From positions 133,890,375 through 133,954,374 of the forward strand of contig NC_133121.1 of NCBI RefSeq assembly GCF_033568475.1: a stretch of DNA of 64,000 nucleotides, given 5' to 3'. Numbering within the stretch: position 1 is the stretch's first letter; every line of letters starts with the position of its first letter. Below the pieces are notes generated by a model. It saw nothing but the letters and a program-made list of their open reading frames with translations. It was not told where the DNA came from and did no database searches. The position numbers and the translations under genes are program-made. This document shows positions 1-11,189 of the stretch, piece after piece. This DNA is from Henckelia pumila (lineage: Eukaryota > Streptophyta > Magnoliopsida > Lamiales > Gesneriaceae).

Positions 1-1341
1 CAAGATTGTTGGAAAAAAAAAAGTCGAGTGCAAGCGGTTTGCAAATTTACGTGGATTTGTAGATTAAAAAATGGCTTAGTGAGATTTTCAAATTTGATTT
101 AGGTTTTTGAATTTTCAAAGTTACAAATTATATTCAAACATTCCTTGTAAAATGTCATGATAATTTATTTTTTTAAAAAAAGCAATTTAGTCTCATCAAT
201 TAATTTATCATGACATTTTTTTCTAAGAAATTGTTGTATTATAATTTATAATATGGTAGGATAAGGTTTTTAAAAAAATACAGCATGTATTAATAAATAT
301 TCACAGTTTATGCTAGCATTTCATCACTAGCTCCCTTTGGACCACGGGTTTGGATCATGATGTACAATCTTTCGGTAACAAAAAGTGGTGGCCAGTTAGA
401 TTGTAGAATTAGGGATATTGCAGAGATGAAACTCGACATATAAGATCTTATTCGCTAATGGAATGGGTTTTTTTTTAATCATAGTAACTTATAACGTCTA
501 GAATCTAGATTCATCACGTTTATTTTTGGGAAAAATCCAAAAATTTTGATCAGCTTAACATTAGACGTCTCTTGTATTTATTAAGTTGTTATCATATATG
601 AGCTAAATATAGATATTGACGTCTTCAAATAATCGTTAAACATATCAGCGGATAAGGACATGAAAACAAATTATGCCATGTCATTGTATTTTTTATGGTA
701 AGCTCATTAATGACCCAAGGAAGCAGAATGCTCGAAACTATTATCCGACATAATTGAGGATTTTTTTTAAAAAAAAAAAAGAAAAAGAGGAAGAGTTCGA
801 ATAAATAAAAATTAGTGAAGTATTTATTTGCTCACCCTGCCAAGGAGAACGACATATTTGACCCATCTCCCCGGTGCTGAACTCAGAAAATGAGTTCATT
901 TTTAGCACACATTCATTTCACATAAAAAGTTCAAAATTCACCGTTTTTAAATTTTCTCCTCAATCACTCAATATACCAAATTTTTTTAATTTTCACTTAT
1001 TCTTTGACACATATGGAAAAATTGTATTTGTGATCGACATATTTGGATTTGCCAAGAACAAGCGAAAAGCCAAGGAATAAATAAACGGTAAATTGTAAAT
1101 AAATCCCTACTATAATAAAATTTACTTTTCACTCCCTGAAAAGATAATATTTTCCTAAATATCCCCAAAATACCCATATAAAAAAGGTGAGAGAATGGAA
1201 ACAAAAAAACAAGACTAATCCAAACAGCATTATATAAAAATTCAAATAAAAATAAAGGAACATAAATCATATCATATATATGTTTATGTTGACACAAGAG
1301 CAAATATGTGTCTAACAATTAAACACATACTCTCAAATCAT
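1..1341 (+). repeat. 1.34 kb direct repeat, copy A (left edge partial)
   Basis: Nearly the same sequence occurs again in the same orientation at 16086-17431. Landmarks shared by both copies include CTCCCTTTGGACCACGGG, a poly-A run near 770/16815, and the stretch ending TCTCAAATCATTATTGAAAA. Copy A may begin before the window. Copy A has about 45 bp near 140-185 that copy B lacks, and copy B has extra TAAATCCCTA units near 17153-17180. No convincing coding sequence: the short ORFs do not match between the copies in length. I cannot say whether these are LTRs, another dispersed repeat or a segmental duplication. Confidence 0.85.
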
Positions 1342-1399
1342 TATTGAAAAAGAACTATTTTTATTATATTAAATGTATATATTAATATCATAAATATTT

Positions 1400-1711
1400 G
1401 GGAAAATTGCAAATTTAGTCCTATATGTTTGTCATTTTGCGATTTTGGTCCTTTATGTTTTCACATTTCAGTTTTAGTCCTGCATGTTTCGATTTTTGGC
1501 AATTTCAGTCCTTTTTCTTCGAAAATGTTGACGTGACACTGTACACATCAGCTCCACATCAGCAATGAATTGATGCCACGTCATCGCCACATCGAAAAAA
1601 GGACTAAAATTGCAAAAAAATAAAGATAGCGGACTAAAACTGAAATCTGAAAATATAAAGGACCGAAATCGCAAAGTGACAAACATATAGGACCAAAAAA
1701 GTAATTTTCCC
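1400..1711. mobile_element. Mutator-type MITE with 9-bp target duplication
   Basis: The ends are long imperfect inverted repeats: the left end begins GGGAAAATTGCAAATTTAG and the right end, read on the minus strand, begins GGGAAAATTACTTTTTTGG; both continue into TCCTATATGTTTGTCA. The element is flanked by a perfect 9-bp direct repeat TAAATATTT at 1391-1399 and 1712-1720. TIR length, 9-bp target duplication and lack of an ORF fit a non-autonomous Mutator-like element. A related copy is at about 12836-13135. Confidence 0.8.
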
Positions 1712-1720
1712 TAAATATTT

Positions 1721-2085
1721 TATACACTTTCATTAAATCGCAACTAATGCGTCCATTAATACGATTACATAATTTATTTTTAATTATAATTTTCTAAAAA
1801 GAATTATTTTTTCATTTTTCACAATTTATTTTTATTTATTTTACACCTTATGTAATGTTAGGCAATATAAAAATATATAAGAATAAGCTAAATTTTAGTT
1901 TGTGGCTTAATTGAGTTGTTAATCAAATAGATAAATAAGTTTTTAAAAGAACAAAAGAAAAAAATTAAAACTTATGGTATTAATATAAAAAGTTAGAATT
2001 AAAAAAATAAAAGATTATAAATCTTGAAAAGAACAAAACTAAAAACTAAAATTTACGGTAATATGATATACACACTTTTAAAACA
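1721..2085. other. AT-rich spacer, nothing recognised
   Basis: Strongly AT-rich sequence with poly-A and poly-T runs. No ORF, repeat unit or gene fragment that I can support. Confidence 0.5.
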
Positions 2086-2089
2086 TTTT

Positions 2090-4002
2090 GAGCTACAATA
2101 GCTCGGTTCTTGAAATATTGAGCACCGATGAATTAAATCGAGTTTGGTTTTCAAACCAAGCGAAAAACACTCGAAATGATCCTTCATAGAAACTAATTTA
2201 TCATTTTGTAAATCATTTTAAAAAGAAGCAAGTTGATAGATGAAAACAGTTTAGTTGAAGCATTTTATCAAACACTTTGAATGCAACATTTAGGTATTTT
2301 ATCAAATACATAAAATGCCTCAACAATGCAATCTAAAACAGTACCAATGAATAAATTCTAGAAATAAAGAGACTCGGATTTGTTTATGGATGTGCGGAGA
2401 TTTCAACAACTCCTACGTCACCCCTTCTTCCTCCTCGAAAGGATCCACTAAAAGACTTTGATTTATACAAGTCATTTGTACAAACCCAATCCAAGACTAG
2501 GAATTATCATTGCCTATCTTAGAACTCCTAGCCAACACTCGATTGTAGGGTCACAACCACAATCCGCATATAGTTTTACGTCTTTATGTCAAGACTACAA
2601 ACACAATCTTTAACGTCTTTGTGTAAAGACTCTCACTCAACTAATCTATGGAATACATCTCTCTTTTATATGTGAGTGAGTTGGGTGTGAAGAACTTGAC
2701 TTTTCACGCTCAAGAATTTTGATGTGTTCTTCACACCTTGGGCTTTGCTCTCAACTAGTTGATTTCTTCAAGTAGGCTGCCCATACTTTTGATCTACTTC
2801 AATAGCTTGTGTTTGAACTCCAAGATGTTGTATTTATAGGCTCCAAGAGTGATATAGCCGTTAGACACAAAAATAGAGCCGTTAAAATATTTTTGTACTG
2901 TTTCTGTACCTTTTCTGAAGCTAAACTGAATTTTACTAAACTGATCTTGGTAAACTAATTTGGTGCGAAACTGGTACTGTAGCAGTTTCGGCACTGTAGC
3001 AGTTGAGAGGTATTCAGTATGAGTAGGTAAACTACTCTTGGTCAAATTCAATTTAGGTAGTAGTTTAGCAACTTCCGAGACATGTGATCAGTCTAGCTCT
3101 GTATCTCTTGATTCGTTGATTTTTGGGCAAAGTGATGAATACAAAAGTTGTAGCCCTTGATCTTAGATTTCCAAAGCCACCAGAATCAATCAATTCGGAG
3201 TTAATATGAAAGAGTTATGCTTGAAATACCAGAGCTGCACAAAATTTTGGTTGAGCACAAAATCAGTTTAGCTCCTAAACTGATTTTGGAGCAGTTTAGT
3301 AATCATACGATCAGTTTAGTATCATATCTCTTGATTCGTTGTTTTTTGGGCAAAGTGATAAACATGAAAGTTGTAGCCCTTTCTCTTATATTTCTACGGA
3401 ATCAAGAATCACTCAATTCGAAGTTCATATGCAAAAGTTATGCTTAATAAACCAGATTGTTTCAGAAATTATGCTCTGCAGAATTTCTGTTCCAAACCAG
3501 TAACTTCAACGTAGTTTAGCATCTCCTTAGGTTCCGATTCAGTCTTCGACTTGTAAATATGATTTGTAGATCATTGTCTTATATTTCCAACTCATGGTGA
3601 ATCGTTCCATTCGGATAATTGAGCTGTAAGATATGGCCAATATACCAGAACTGCTCAAGGTAAACTGATGATGTATTTTCTGCTAAACTGATGCAATTCA
3701 GTTTGGTATTGAGACGTCTGTTTGACAAAGATAACATCTATTTTTTCTCAACTTATGTGAGATACAATATGTTCCAAATTGAGTTTTCTTTTCATTCATG
3801 TTGGCAGATAATCATTTTCATCTCTGATCTATGAGATATCATCCAAACAGTAGAGTTTGCCAGAGATTCAGTTTTGCTAATTTTGAGTTTTGGCTTCCAA
3901 CTTGAGTTATCAACTTCACACTTAGAATAAATATGTTAGAAACACAATAACAAGTTTTGTTATCATCAAAATCAAGATTGTTTGTGTTCCAAAAACCCAA
4001 CA
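2090..4002 (-). mobile_element. SIRE/copia-like LTR, minus strand (solo or truncated)
   Basis: On the minus strand the sequence starts at 4002 with TGTTGGGTTTTTGGAACAC and has a TATA box (CTATAAATACAA) at about 2829-2838. It then runs through a transcribed-looking segment containing a GGAGGAAGAAGGGGTGACG stretch, a style I associate with long copia (Sirevirus) LTRs. A second, truncated copy in the opposite orientation lies at 20301-20656 plus 23290-24060. No gag or pol lies beside it, so it is a solo LTR or a fragment. The low-coordinate boundary is approximate because no target duplication was found. Confidence 0.6.
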
Positions 4003-5149
4003 TAATAATATTAAAATTTAGAGTTAAAAACATATATTTACAAAATTAATGTAGGAGTATAAATTAAATCTATTACCTACCTAAAAATGTAAATAAAAAA
4101 GGTAAAATTTTATCATTTAGAAATCTATCTATCTATTATCTATCTAAAATATGAATAAAAAGGTAAATTTTTATCATTGTGAAATAACAAATTTATAATT
4201 TTATTTACACTATAAGTAATGTCATATAAAAATATATAGGAATATAATACAAGTTAAATGACAAATAATAAAATAATATGCAAGTTACATGATTATAAAT
4301 GAAAATGTATATACCAAAAAAAGAAAAAAAACGTGCGATTTAAATGATCAAAATAAAAATATATATATACATGAATTTATGAAAACAATATGTCTTGCCC
4401 TAGTTTGATCCGTTACAATTGGGTTAACTAGTTTCGGCAAAGATACGTTTCATAAAGATTTACCATGCATGCTTGTTTTGGTATTTCTAATGTAATTCCA
4501 CAGTCTATTAGCAACATCATTCTTGATCATTGTAACTCCTTCGTCGATAAATAATATTTCTCTTGGAGGTTGATATAAAAAATAAATAAATAAAGATTTA
4601 TGGAACCAAATTAACATAATTATTTAGGCTCCGTTTGGACGTGTACTTTAAAACGTTTTCATAAAAATGTTTTTCAAAACTATTTTAAAAAACATTTTAA
4701 TAGTTAAAAATGCGTTTGAACAACTATTTTATAAAAACGTTTTAATAGATAAAAATGTGTTTGGATAACTAGTTTAGAAAACTTATTTTATAGTAAAAAA
4801 GATTTTAAAAAGTTTTTTGTCAATTATTCTATAAAATTTTTAATTTTTTTTCTCATTTTCTTCTTGTTTTTGTTGAGATGTTTTTCCCCCCTTTGTTCTA
4901 TATGATAGTGATTGATAAAATTCATGTCAAATAATAAATGAAAGAAGGAAGACGTAATTAACTGCATTTAATTTATAAAATTGAAACCATACAAATTTCC
5001 ATCTAAAATATTAAAAGCAAGAAGTAATAATTTATAAGTATATCAAATAAATAAAATTTTAAATATATAAAATTCATAACATACAGTTTTCTTATTTAAA
5101 ATGTTGATGGCCACAAACATAATGTATCATAAAACCTAGCCAAAACCTA
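4003..5149. other. AT-rich intergenic DNA downstream of the NLR gene
   Basis: No gene seen. At 4627 a GGCTCCGTTTGGACGTG sequence resembles the terminal style of some hAT-like MITEs and is followed by repeated AAAACGTTTT/TTTTAATAG units to about 4800. I did not find a matching right terminus. The rest is AT-rich sequence. Confidence 0.4.
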
Positions 5150-5590
5150 AACTACCTAAAACACATACTGTCCAAAAGATAATTTATCCGAAATCCTAGT
5201 CAAAACCTTAATATTTAGGCATAACTCAATAGCTTTGCATTGAGACAGACATAAGGGATCGAGTACCATATGTTTGAGGTTAAAATTATTATCGTACCCT
5301 CAGCATATTTCCCAACACTTTTTTGGAAAAAATTAGTGGTTAAATGAAATATTTGTGATTTGATGTTTTGAAAAATATATTTGAAAATAAATGCACAGAG
5401 AACAAATAAAGTGCTAACGTTTCTAATTTCAATAATAATAATAATAATAATTTATAAATGTTATAAAAATAATATAATATATAATGCAAATACGTGTATA
5501 TATAATATAATAAAATAACTTCATTAACTTTTAATTATATCTATATGAAAAATCAATATATTCTTTAAAATTACTAAATCAATACAAATT
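5150..5590 (+). repeat. 440-bp segment duplicated at 61320-61765
   Basis: From CCTAAACTACCTAAAACAC to about AAATCAATACA the sequence matches 61320-61765 at about 99% by eye; differences noted include TAGTGG/TAATGG, AAATGTT/AAATTTT and AAATTACT/AAATCACT. It is the 3' flank of the NLR gene and contains an (AAT)n stretch near 5431. No terminal inverted repeats or ORFs are visible, so it does not look like a classical transposon. Confidence 0.85.
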
Positions 5591-5651
5591 TTCTGTTCTG
5601 TTACACCCCACCCCTGCTTACAAATCAAAATACCCTACCGTACACGTGAAT

Positions 5652-5700
5652 ACATCATTCCTTATTGACCCAATAAATACCATCATTCCTTATTGACCCA
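5652..5700. repeat. 29-bp tandem duplication across the NLR stop codon
   Basis: CATCATTCCTTATTGACCCA occurs at 5652-5671 and again at 5681-5700, with AATAAATAC between. Read on the minus strand, each copy encodes the last residues VNKE and a TGA stop. The upstream copy ends the open reading frame, so the other lies in the 3' untranslated region. Confidence 0.8.
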
Positions 5701-8700
5701 AATTTTTCTTATGTGGGCTATCTTGTGCCAATCTTCACCTTTTTCTTTCTCGCACCGCCTTTCCAATTCTGGGCAGCCCCTAATAGATAAATATTTGAGA
5801 TGTTTCATCTCTTTGATAGTATCTGGAAGTGACGTTAGCTTTGGGCAACTCCAGATCCTCAGCTCACTGATACATGTTGAACAAACTGCCAATATTTTAG
5901 TCAGCTCAGGAAGTTTGTACAAGCTAAGACAGAAGAGGGAGGGGAGGTGCTTTAGGGATTCGGGCAAGGAAACCATCTTTGGCAGATCATGAAGCCAGAT
6001 TTCTGTAAGCGATTTCAAGTATCTTATATCTTCCGGTAACTCTACAAATTCTTGGCAATTACTAATCCATAATGATTCGAGACTAGTGAGATTTTCCAGC
6101 ACCTCATCCGGAATATCTCCATCATGAATTAAGAGAGAAGTAAGCAAATCAGGTCTCCCTAATGAGGTTAAATTGTTGCCTCTGCATCCTGTCAGCACTT
6201 TGAGAGATGGGAGTTGTGGCAATATCAATGAAGAGCAGCATCTATAAATATCAAGGTTTTGAAGACGAGGGAATATTGATATTTCTGTCACCTTTTCCTT
6301 TGAAAAGCCTTTTAGATTTTGTAGTTCATCCAATCTGAGTCGTTCCAGCGATGGGAATAATTTTGAGCTAATTCCATATTCCATTATTATTTCATCCTCC
6401 ATTATTATGTACTCCACACCAACATCTCTTAAATACATGATTTTAAGATGAGACAGCTTCCCCAATTGTGGAAGACGCAAACAATTTCGGCAATTTACTA
6501 ATTCAAATTCAACTAAATTCACCAAACTTGAATTTCTCCACCATTGGGGAAAGTACCTTCCTCTGAATCCATCTATCTGTATAGTTTTGATATTTGGGTG
6601 AGGTTCCAGGGCTTCTAATACCTTTTCATCCAATATCTTCTCCGTTCCAAATGTCTCATCTTCCCATCTTAAGATCAATTCACCAAGATTCTCTTTGTCG
6701 TGAAGATTTGCCATCTTTGCATCCTCATGCTTTTCCACTCTTTCAAGGTGACGAATCTCAAGTGTGCCTCCAATATTTAAGAATTGCAACTCACCAAGTC
6801 GACTGGCGCCTTTTCCGCTACCCACAACGAACAGACTCAATGTTTTAAGGGAACTCAATTCCCCAATTTTCGGAGGCATCTCATTCAATTTGTGACAGCA
6901 TTCCAATAAAAGATGACGCATATTTCTCAAGAATCTCATTTGTTCAGGCAACCCAACAAGATCGTAGCAAGAATTTAGGTTCAAAATTTTCAAATTCCAA
7001 AGACTACATATGGCATTGGGAAGTGTACGAATCTGATTGAAAGACAAATTCAGATGTCGCAAATGTTTCAGATTCCCAATTGTAGAAGGTATATTGTCAA
7101 TTCTTGTATTGCTTGCATCTAGCGTTCTTAAACCATTAAGGTTCATTAAACAGTAAGATAAATCTATCTCGACTCGAATGCTACAAGGAAATGCCACGTG
7201 ATTCTTTCCCAAATTTACCTGGCGGATTTTGCCTTCCGTTGCACTTTTATGATCATTGAATTGTCGTTGAACTCCGGGAACTTTATTCTCCATTACTGAT
7301 TGAGCGAGATCGTGAACAAGATCATGCATAGTGAATGTGGTTCCCGTATAATCCTCTGTCACATCTTGGAACATAGATCTCAAAACTAGCTCGTTCCATA
7401 TTTCATTGCCTATATCCTCCTCTTCAAGTATTCCATTTGATGAAATGTACCCATGAGCCATCCACAGAAATATCACCTTTTCTTTCTCAATTTTTGAATC
7501 TTTAGGAAATACTGCACAGTAAGCAAAACATCGTCTCAATTCCAAGGGAAGATGGTGATAACTCAATTGCAAGGCTGGTAAGAGCAAAGTCTCTTCTTGT
7601 GGTAAATTCCAGATTTCACTTTCCAGGATATGAAGCCATTCCTTTTGTGTCCTCTTAAATCTCAAAAGACCTCCAAGGGCCTTTGCAGCAAGGGGCACAC
7701 CGCCACATTTTTGCACTATCTTCTTCCCAATGGGTTCAAGATTTGGGTGTTCCTCTTTCTCTTGTCCAAAAGCACGATCTTTAAACAACAGCCAGCAATT
7801 CTCCTCAGACAACCCGGCTAAGTGATGGGCGGGAAGCGTTCCCATGATGTCTGTCACCTTCTTAAGGCGTGTGGTGACAACAATTGTAGCACCTTTGGAG
7901 CCAAATGCCACTGCATTCTTCAACTTACCCCACTTCTCCTGATCATCGTTCCACACATCGTCCAACACCAGCAAAAATCTTTTCTGGTTCAGCAGCTCCC
8001 GGAGACGGCATTGTAAGGCATCCAACGACGTTAAATCAGAACAAGTTCCAGCTTTACCGGTTGCTGACTCTATCATGGCCTTGATCAGTGTTTTCAAATC
8101 AAAATCATCAGAAACACAAACCCAGATTTTCATATCGAAATGCTCATCTACTTTTGTATCATTAAAGACCATCCGAGCAAGAGTTGTCTTGCCAAGGCCT
8201 CCAACACCAATTATGGGTAACACACAGAGTTGTTCACAATCTTTCGTTTGGTTCACCAAGATGTCCACTATCGCCTCTTTCTCTTCATCCCTTCCAAAAA
8301 TATGTTCAGATTCGTTCAAAATGGAACTTGTCTCACGTGTGGCAGCATAATTACTCTTCCTCTCTATACCCATCTCACGAAGATGAAACTTTTCGCGCTC
8401 CGCAACAATCAAGTTCAATTTTCCAGTAACTTGTTTCATCCTTCTCCCGATTTTGCGTCGATACAAAATTTTCTTCAGACCAAAATTAGGACTTGATTTG
8501 CTAGACTTATTATGCTTCAGTTTGGAGATTTCGGTGGCGCACTCATCCAAGATATCTTCGATCTCGTAAGTGAGGTCGTTGAGCTTGCAGAGCCAATCTC
8601 GAATCTGCTTGCTTTCCAGCTGCTTCAGCTCTGCATCTTGTAGCACCGCTTGGATGGCGGTGAGGTTACTGGAAAGCTTGTTCATCTCCTGCTCCACACC

Positions 8701-8775
8701 CATTATCAATCCAACCTCTTCTTTAATCAGAGAGATCAGATTATCCAACAGAAGCTGAACACATGCCTCCGCCAT
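5683..8775 (-). CDS. CC-NB-ARC-LRR disease resistance protein (RGA/RB type)
   Basis: An intracellular immune receptor of the CNL class: the NB-ARC domain acts as an ADP/ATP switch and the LRR senses or guards against pathogen effectors. One uninterrupted exon of 1,030 residues is read from the ATG at 8775; three more bases upstream are in frame but carry only GTG. An N-terminal coiled coil (about 1-130) carries an EDVID-like motif, YEIEDILDE (70-78). The NB-ARC holds P-loop GVGGLGKTT (190-198), kinase-2 LLVLDDVW (268-275), RNBS-B ATIVVTTR (296-303), GLPL-type CGGVPLAA (357-364), RNBS-D CFAYCAVFPKD (416-426) and MHD in MHDLVHDLA (483-491). About 14-18 LRRs follow, from about 540 to 1010. All switch motifs are intact and the length is normal for RGA-type CNLs, so it may be functional. 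The exact orthologue cannot be named from sequence alone. Confidence 0.96.
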   Translation of the reverse strand: MAEACVQLLLDNLISLIKEEVGLIMGVEQEMNKLSSNLTAIQAVLQDAELKQLESKQIRDWLCKLNDLTYEIEDILDECATEISKLKHNKSSKSSPNFGLKKILYRRKIGRRMKQVTGKLNLIVAEREKFHLREMGIERKSNYAATRETSSILNESEHIFGRDEEKEAIVDILVNQTKDCEQLCVLPIIGVGGLGKTTLARMVFNDTKVDEHFDMKIWVCVSDDFDLKTLIKAMIESATGKAGTCSDLTSLDALQCRLRELLNQKRFLLVLDDVWNDDQEKWGKLKNAVAFGSKGATIVVTTRLKKVTDIMGTLPAHHLAGLSEENCWLLFKDRAFGQEKEEHPNLEPIGKKIVQKCGGVPLAAKALGGLLRFKRTQKEWLHILESEIWNLPQEETLLLPALQLSYHHLPLELRRCFAYCAVFPKDSKIEKEKVIFLWMAHGYISSNGILEEEDIGNEIWNELVLRSMFQDVTEDYTGTTFTMHDLVHDLAQSVMENKVPGVQRQFNDHKSATEGKIRQVNLGKNHVAFPCSIRVEIDLSYCLMNLNGLRTLDASNTRIDNIPSTIGNLKHLRHLNLSFNQIRTLPNAICSLWNLKILNLNSCYDLVGLPEQMRFLRNMRHLLLECCHKLNEMPPKIGELSSLKTLSLFVVGSGKGASRLGELQFLNIGGTLEIRHLERVEKHEDAKMANLHDKENLGELILRWEDETFGTEKILDEKVLEALEPHPNIKTIQIDGFRGRYFPQWWRNSSLVNLVEFELVNCRNCLRLPQLGKLSHLKIMYLRDVGVEYIIMEDEIIMEYGISSKLFPSLERLRLDELQNLKGFSKEKVTEISIFPRLQNLDIYRCCSSLILPQLPSLKVLTGCRGNNLTSLGRPDLLTSLLIHDGDIPDEVLENLTSLESLWISNCQEFVELPEDIRYLKSLTEIWLHDLPKMVSLPESLKHLPSLFCLSLYKLPELTKILAVCSTCISELRIWSCPKLTSLPDTIKEMKHLKYLSIRGCPELERRCEKEKGEDWHKIAHIRKIWVNKE

Positions 8776-9038
8776 CACAATTCAGAAATTCAATTTAGTG
8801 CAAAGAATCAAGAGTTGGGCAAGTAATGGATGAAAGGTGCAAGAAATGTATTATTGGTGTGCAATTATTTAAATGTAGAAACAGATACTTTTTCCTCCAC
8901 TCTTCTTCACCAAACACGGTTTGTGCCTTGTGGGGACTTTGCAAAGACTTTTGTCGAAGACTTGTGATTGTCTTTTTAAATAAACGTGTTGTCTTGTAAT
9001 AATAATTGTATATTTCAAACTTTAAAAAATTATTATGA
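8776..9038 (-). promoter_or_regulatory. NLR 5' flank and possible core promoter
   Basis: The 260 bp between the NLR start codon and the next transposable element. An ATTTAAATAAT stretch on the minus strand (8864-8873) is the only TATA-like candidate, about 90 bp upstream of the ATG. No other element is assigned. Confidence 0.3.
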
Positions 9039-9049
9039 TTTATAGATAT

Positions 9050-9876
9050 AGTAAAATGTATTTTGGTACACGAACTATTAAAAATGACTTAATTGATACA
9101 TAATCCAAATAAAAGGTCAATTTTACCTTTAATATGAATTAATATTATATTAATTAATTTTAAAAAAATCATATTTATTAAAATTTAATATATATATATA
9201 TTAATAAAACCACAAACTCAATAAATAAATCATATGCATGTAGAACTAAAAATATACATTAATAAATTATTTATTTTTTAAAATTTAAATAATTTATTAA
9301 TGAAAAAAATACTCATTAATAAATTATTTAAAATTTTAAAATATAAATAATATATTAATGAGTTCATTAATATATTATTTATATTTTTAAAATATAAATG
9401 ATATATAATGAAATGATATTTTTCTATCAATGTAAAGAATTATTCATTTAAAAAAATTGATATAAATTATATATTAATAAAACCACAAAGTCAACAAATA
9501 AATCATATGCATATAGGACAAAAATATATTTAATAACAATAAAATATAATTAATAAAATATTTATTTATTAATATTTAATTCAAATCCGAGTTAAAGTAT
9601 AAATTTATAAATTATTAAATCAAGTGGAAAAATTTTGGGTTATTAAAACTACGTAAATCGAGACAATGACTATATATATATATTTATATATATATATATA
9701 TATATATTAATTTTTAATAAATATGATATTTTAAAATTCATCAAAATAATATTAATTCAATTTAAGGGTAAAATTGACATTTTATTTGGATCATGTACCA
9801 ATTAAGTTATTTTTAATAGTTCGTGTACCAATATGACATTTTACCAATAGTTCGTGTACCAAAATACATTTTACAC
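9050..9876. mobile_element. Mutator-like non-autonomous element, 11-bp direct repeats
   Basis: The left end has GTAAAATGTATTTTGGTACA and the right end is its inverse, TGTACCAAAATACATTTTAC, continuing inward as AGGTCAATTTTACC/GGTAAAATTGACAT. Thus long TIRs of roughly 100 bp bound an AT-rich core. TTTATAGATAT flanks both sides (9039-9049 and 9877-9887). The core contains a partly repeated block (AAATCATATGCAT at about 9230 and 9503) and no transposase. The right TIR has a partial internal duplication of TAGTTCGTGTACCAA. Confidence 0.8.
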
Positions 9877-9887
9877 TTTATAGATAT

Positions 9888-11086
9888 GATAATTATATAT
9901 TTTAGAAGTGTTTTCAGAAGTTCAATTAAATGTAATAATTATATTATGACATCTCCCAAAATAGATATATTATTTATTATTATTATTATTATTATTATTT
10001 ATATATATAAATTGAATTTTGAATTTAATTGAAATTTTTGTTTTTAGAGAGATTTTTTTTTTTAAAAAAACCTTGTATAAATACCTATAATTAAATTTGA
10101 CCTTAAGTTGAGTTAATTTTTAAAATCACTCTTTAATTATGTTGAAGTCCAATTATATATTTTAGGTCTTTTTTTTTTTGAAAAAAAAAACTTGTATAAA
10201 TATCGGTAATTAATTTTATTTACATGCAGATTTATTTTATTTGTTCTTTATTTAATTTATATTATCAATAGTAATACATTAATAAACTTATCAATTTTTA
10301 GTATGAATTAGTGTGTGTAAGCTTAATTTTTATTTTTTAGAAAATAAAGTAAACGTCATTCTCATTTGTAAATTTGTAATTTTCGTGTTTCAACCACTAA
10401 ATTTGGTGAAATCATTTTTTGTTCTTTTCAATAATATTTCAAATTAAAAATAATAGTAATTGACAAATAATTATTTAACTCATCTCACTATAATATAAAT
10501 ACATTAAAAACCTTTATTTTTTTATTATTAACGATAGTGATGATTATGGTAAGTGCAAGCACCAGTTCAAAAGTGATTATTGTTCAAGCATATAATATTC
10601 CACTCTAAAGCAAATGGAAGGAAAGTTTGAACCGCGAAAAAAGTTAATTTAAAAAGACAGCCTCCAATCATCCGAAAGGGCAGGAAAAGACCTCAGAGAG
10701 AGCAAGAAAAAGGTAGATGCATAGATTTCAAGAGAATCAAACCAAGTAAGTTACTAATTGACCAGGCGATAGAAAATGCTTACAATACGACCAAAATAGT
10801 ATATATAGATTGCAACTCCAGGCTCCACCAACATATTGACTAATACTTTCTACCAAAACCTATAAAATATTTGGCACAAGTGTAAATTACCCTAATAAAG
10901 AAGGTAAAAGAGATGGAAAGCTTAAAAAAATTATTAGTCCAGCCAAAAGGTAAAAAAGGTGAGAAAGATCAACACATATCTATCTGAATGATTCCTCAAT
11001 CACTTTATACCAAACATCAGAAGAATAAATTACGAAAGAATATACTAAAAACAGCAATAAGAGTAACAAATTCAATAGAGACTGAC
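9888..11086. other. AT-rich spacer with (TTA)n microsatellite
   Basis: A TTA/ATT microsatellite lies at about 9970-10000, followed by a short AT dinucleotide stretch. The rest to 10,560 is AT-rich with no gene. The part 10560-11086 lies where intron 1 of the transporter gene would be expected, but I see no exon 2 of that family in it. Confidence 0.5.
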
Positions 11087-11189
11087 GCCATGGAGGAGGG
11101 CTGGTAATGCAATAAGAAACATTCGGAAGCTGATCTTTTGGTGGGTGTGGCGCCGGCTCATCTGCCTTTGGTGCTGCTCCACCTGCCAT
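11087..11189 (-). pseudogene. Orphan first exon of a nucleobase-ascorbate transporter (NAT6-like)
   Basis: From the ATG at 11189 the minus strand encodes MAGGAAPKADEPAPHPPKDQ and then the NISYCITSPPPW-type sequence (here NVSYCITSPPPW) that starts plant NAT/NCS2 nucleobase-ascorbate transporters. After TGGC at 11087 a GTCAGT sequence looks like the normal intron-1 donor, so coding should stop here; the reading frame to 10980 beyond it is intron read-through. The next family block (PEAILLGFQHY, first membrane segment) is absent from the following kilobase and from the window. Upstream, 11190-11330 reads like a pyrimidine-rich 5' leader. This is a gene fragment: captured, or the remainder of a deleted gene. 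No transport function is possible from this piece. Confidence 0.8.

Noticed and set aside
5693..8758. Eight plus-strand ORFs of 62-99 residues
   Set aside because: All are antisense shadows of the NLR gene.
8776..8778. NLR start one codon earlier (GTG)
   Set aside because: The adjoining ATG at 8775 begins the usual MAEA-type N-terminus; GTG is not a normal plant start.
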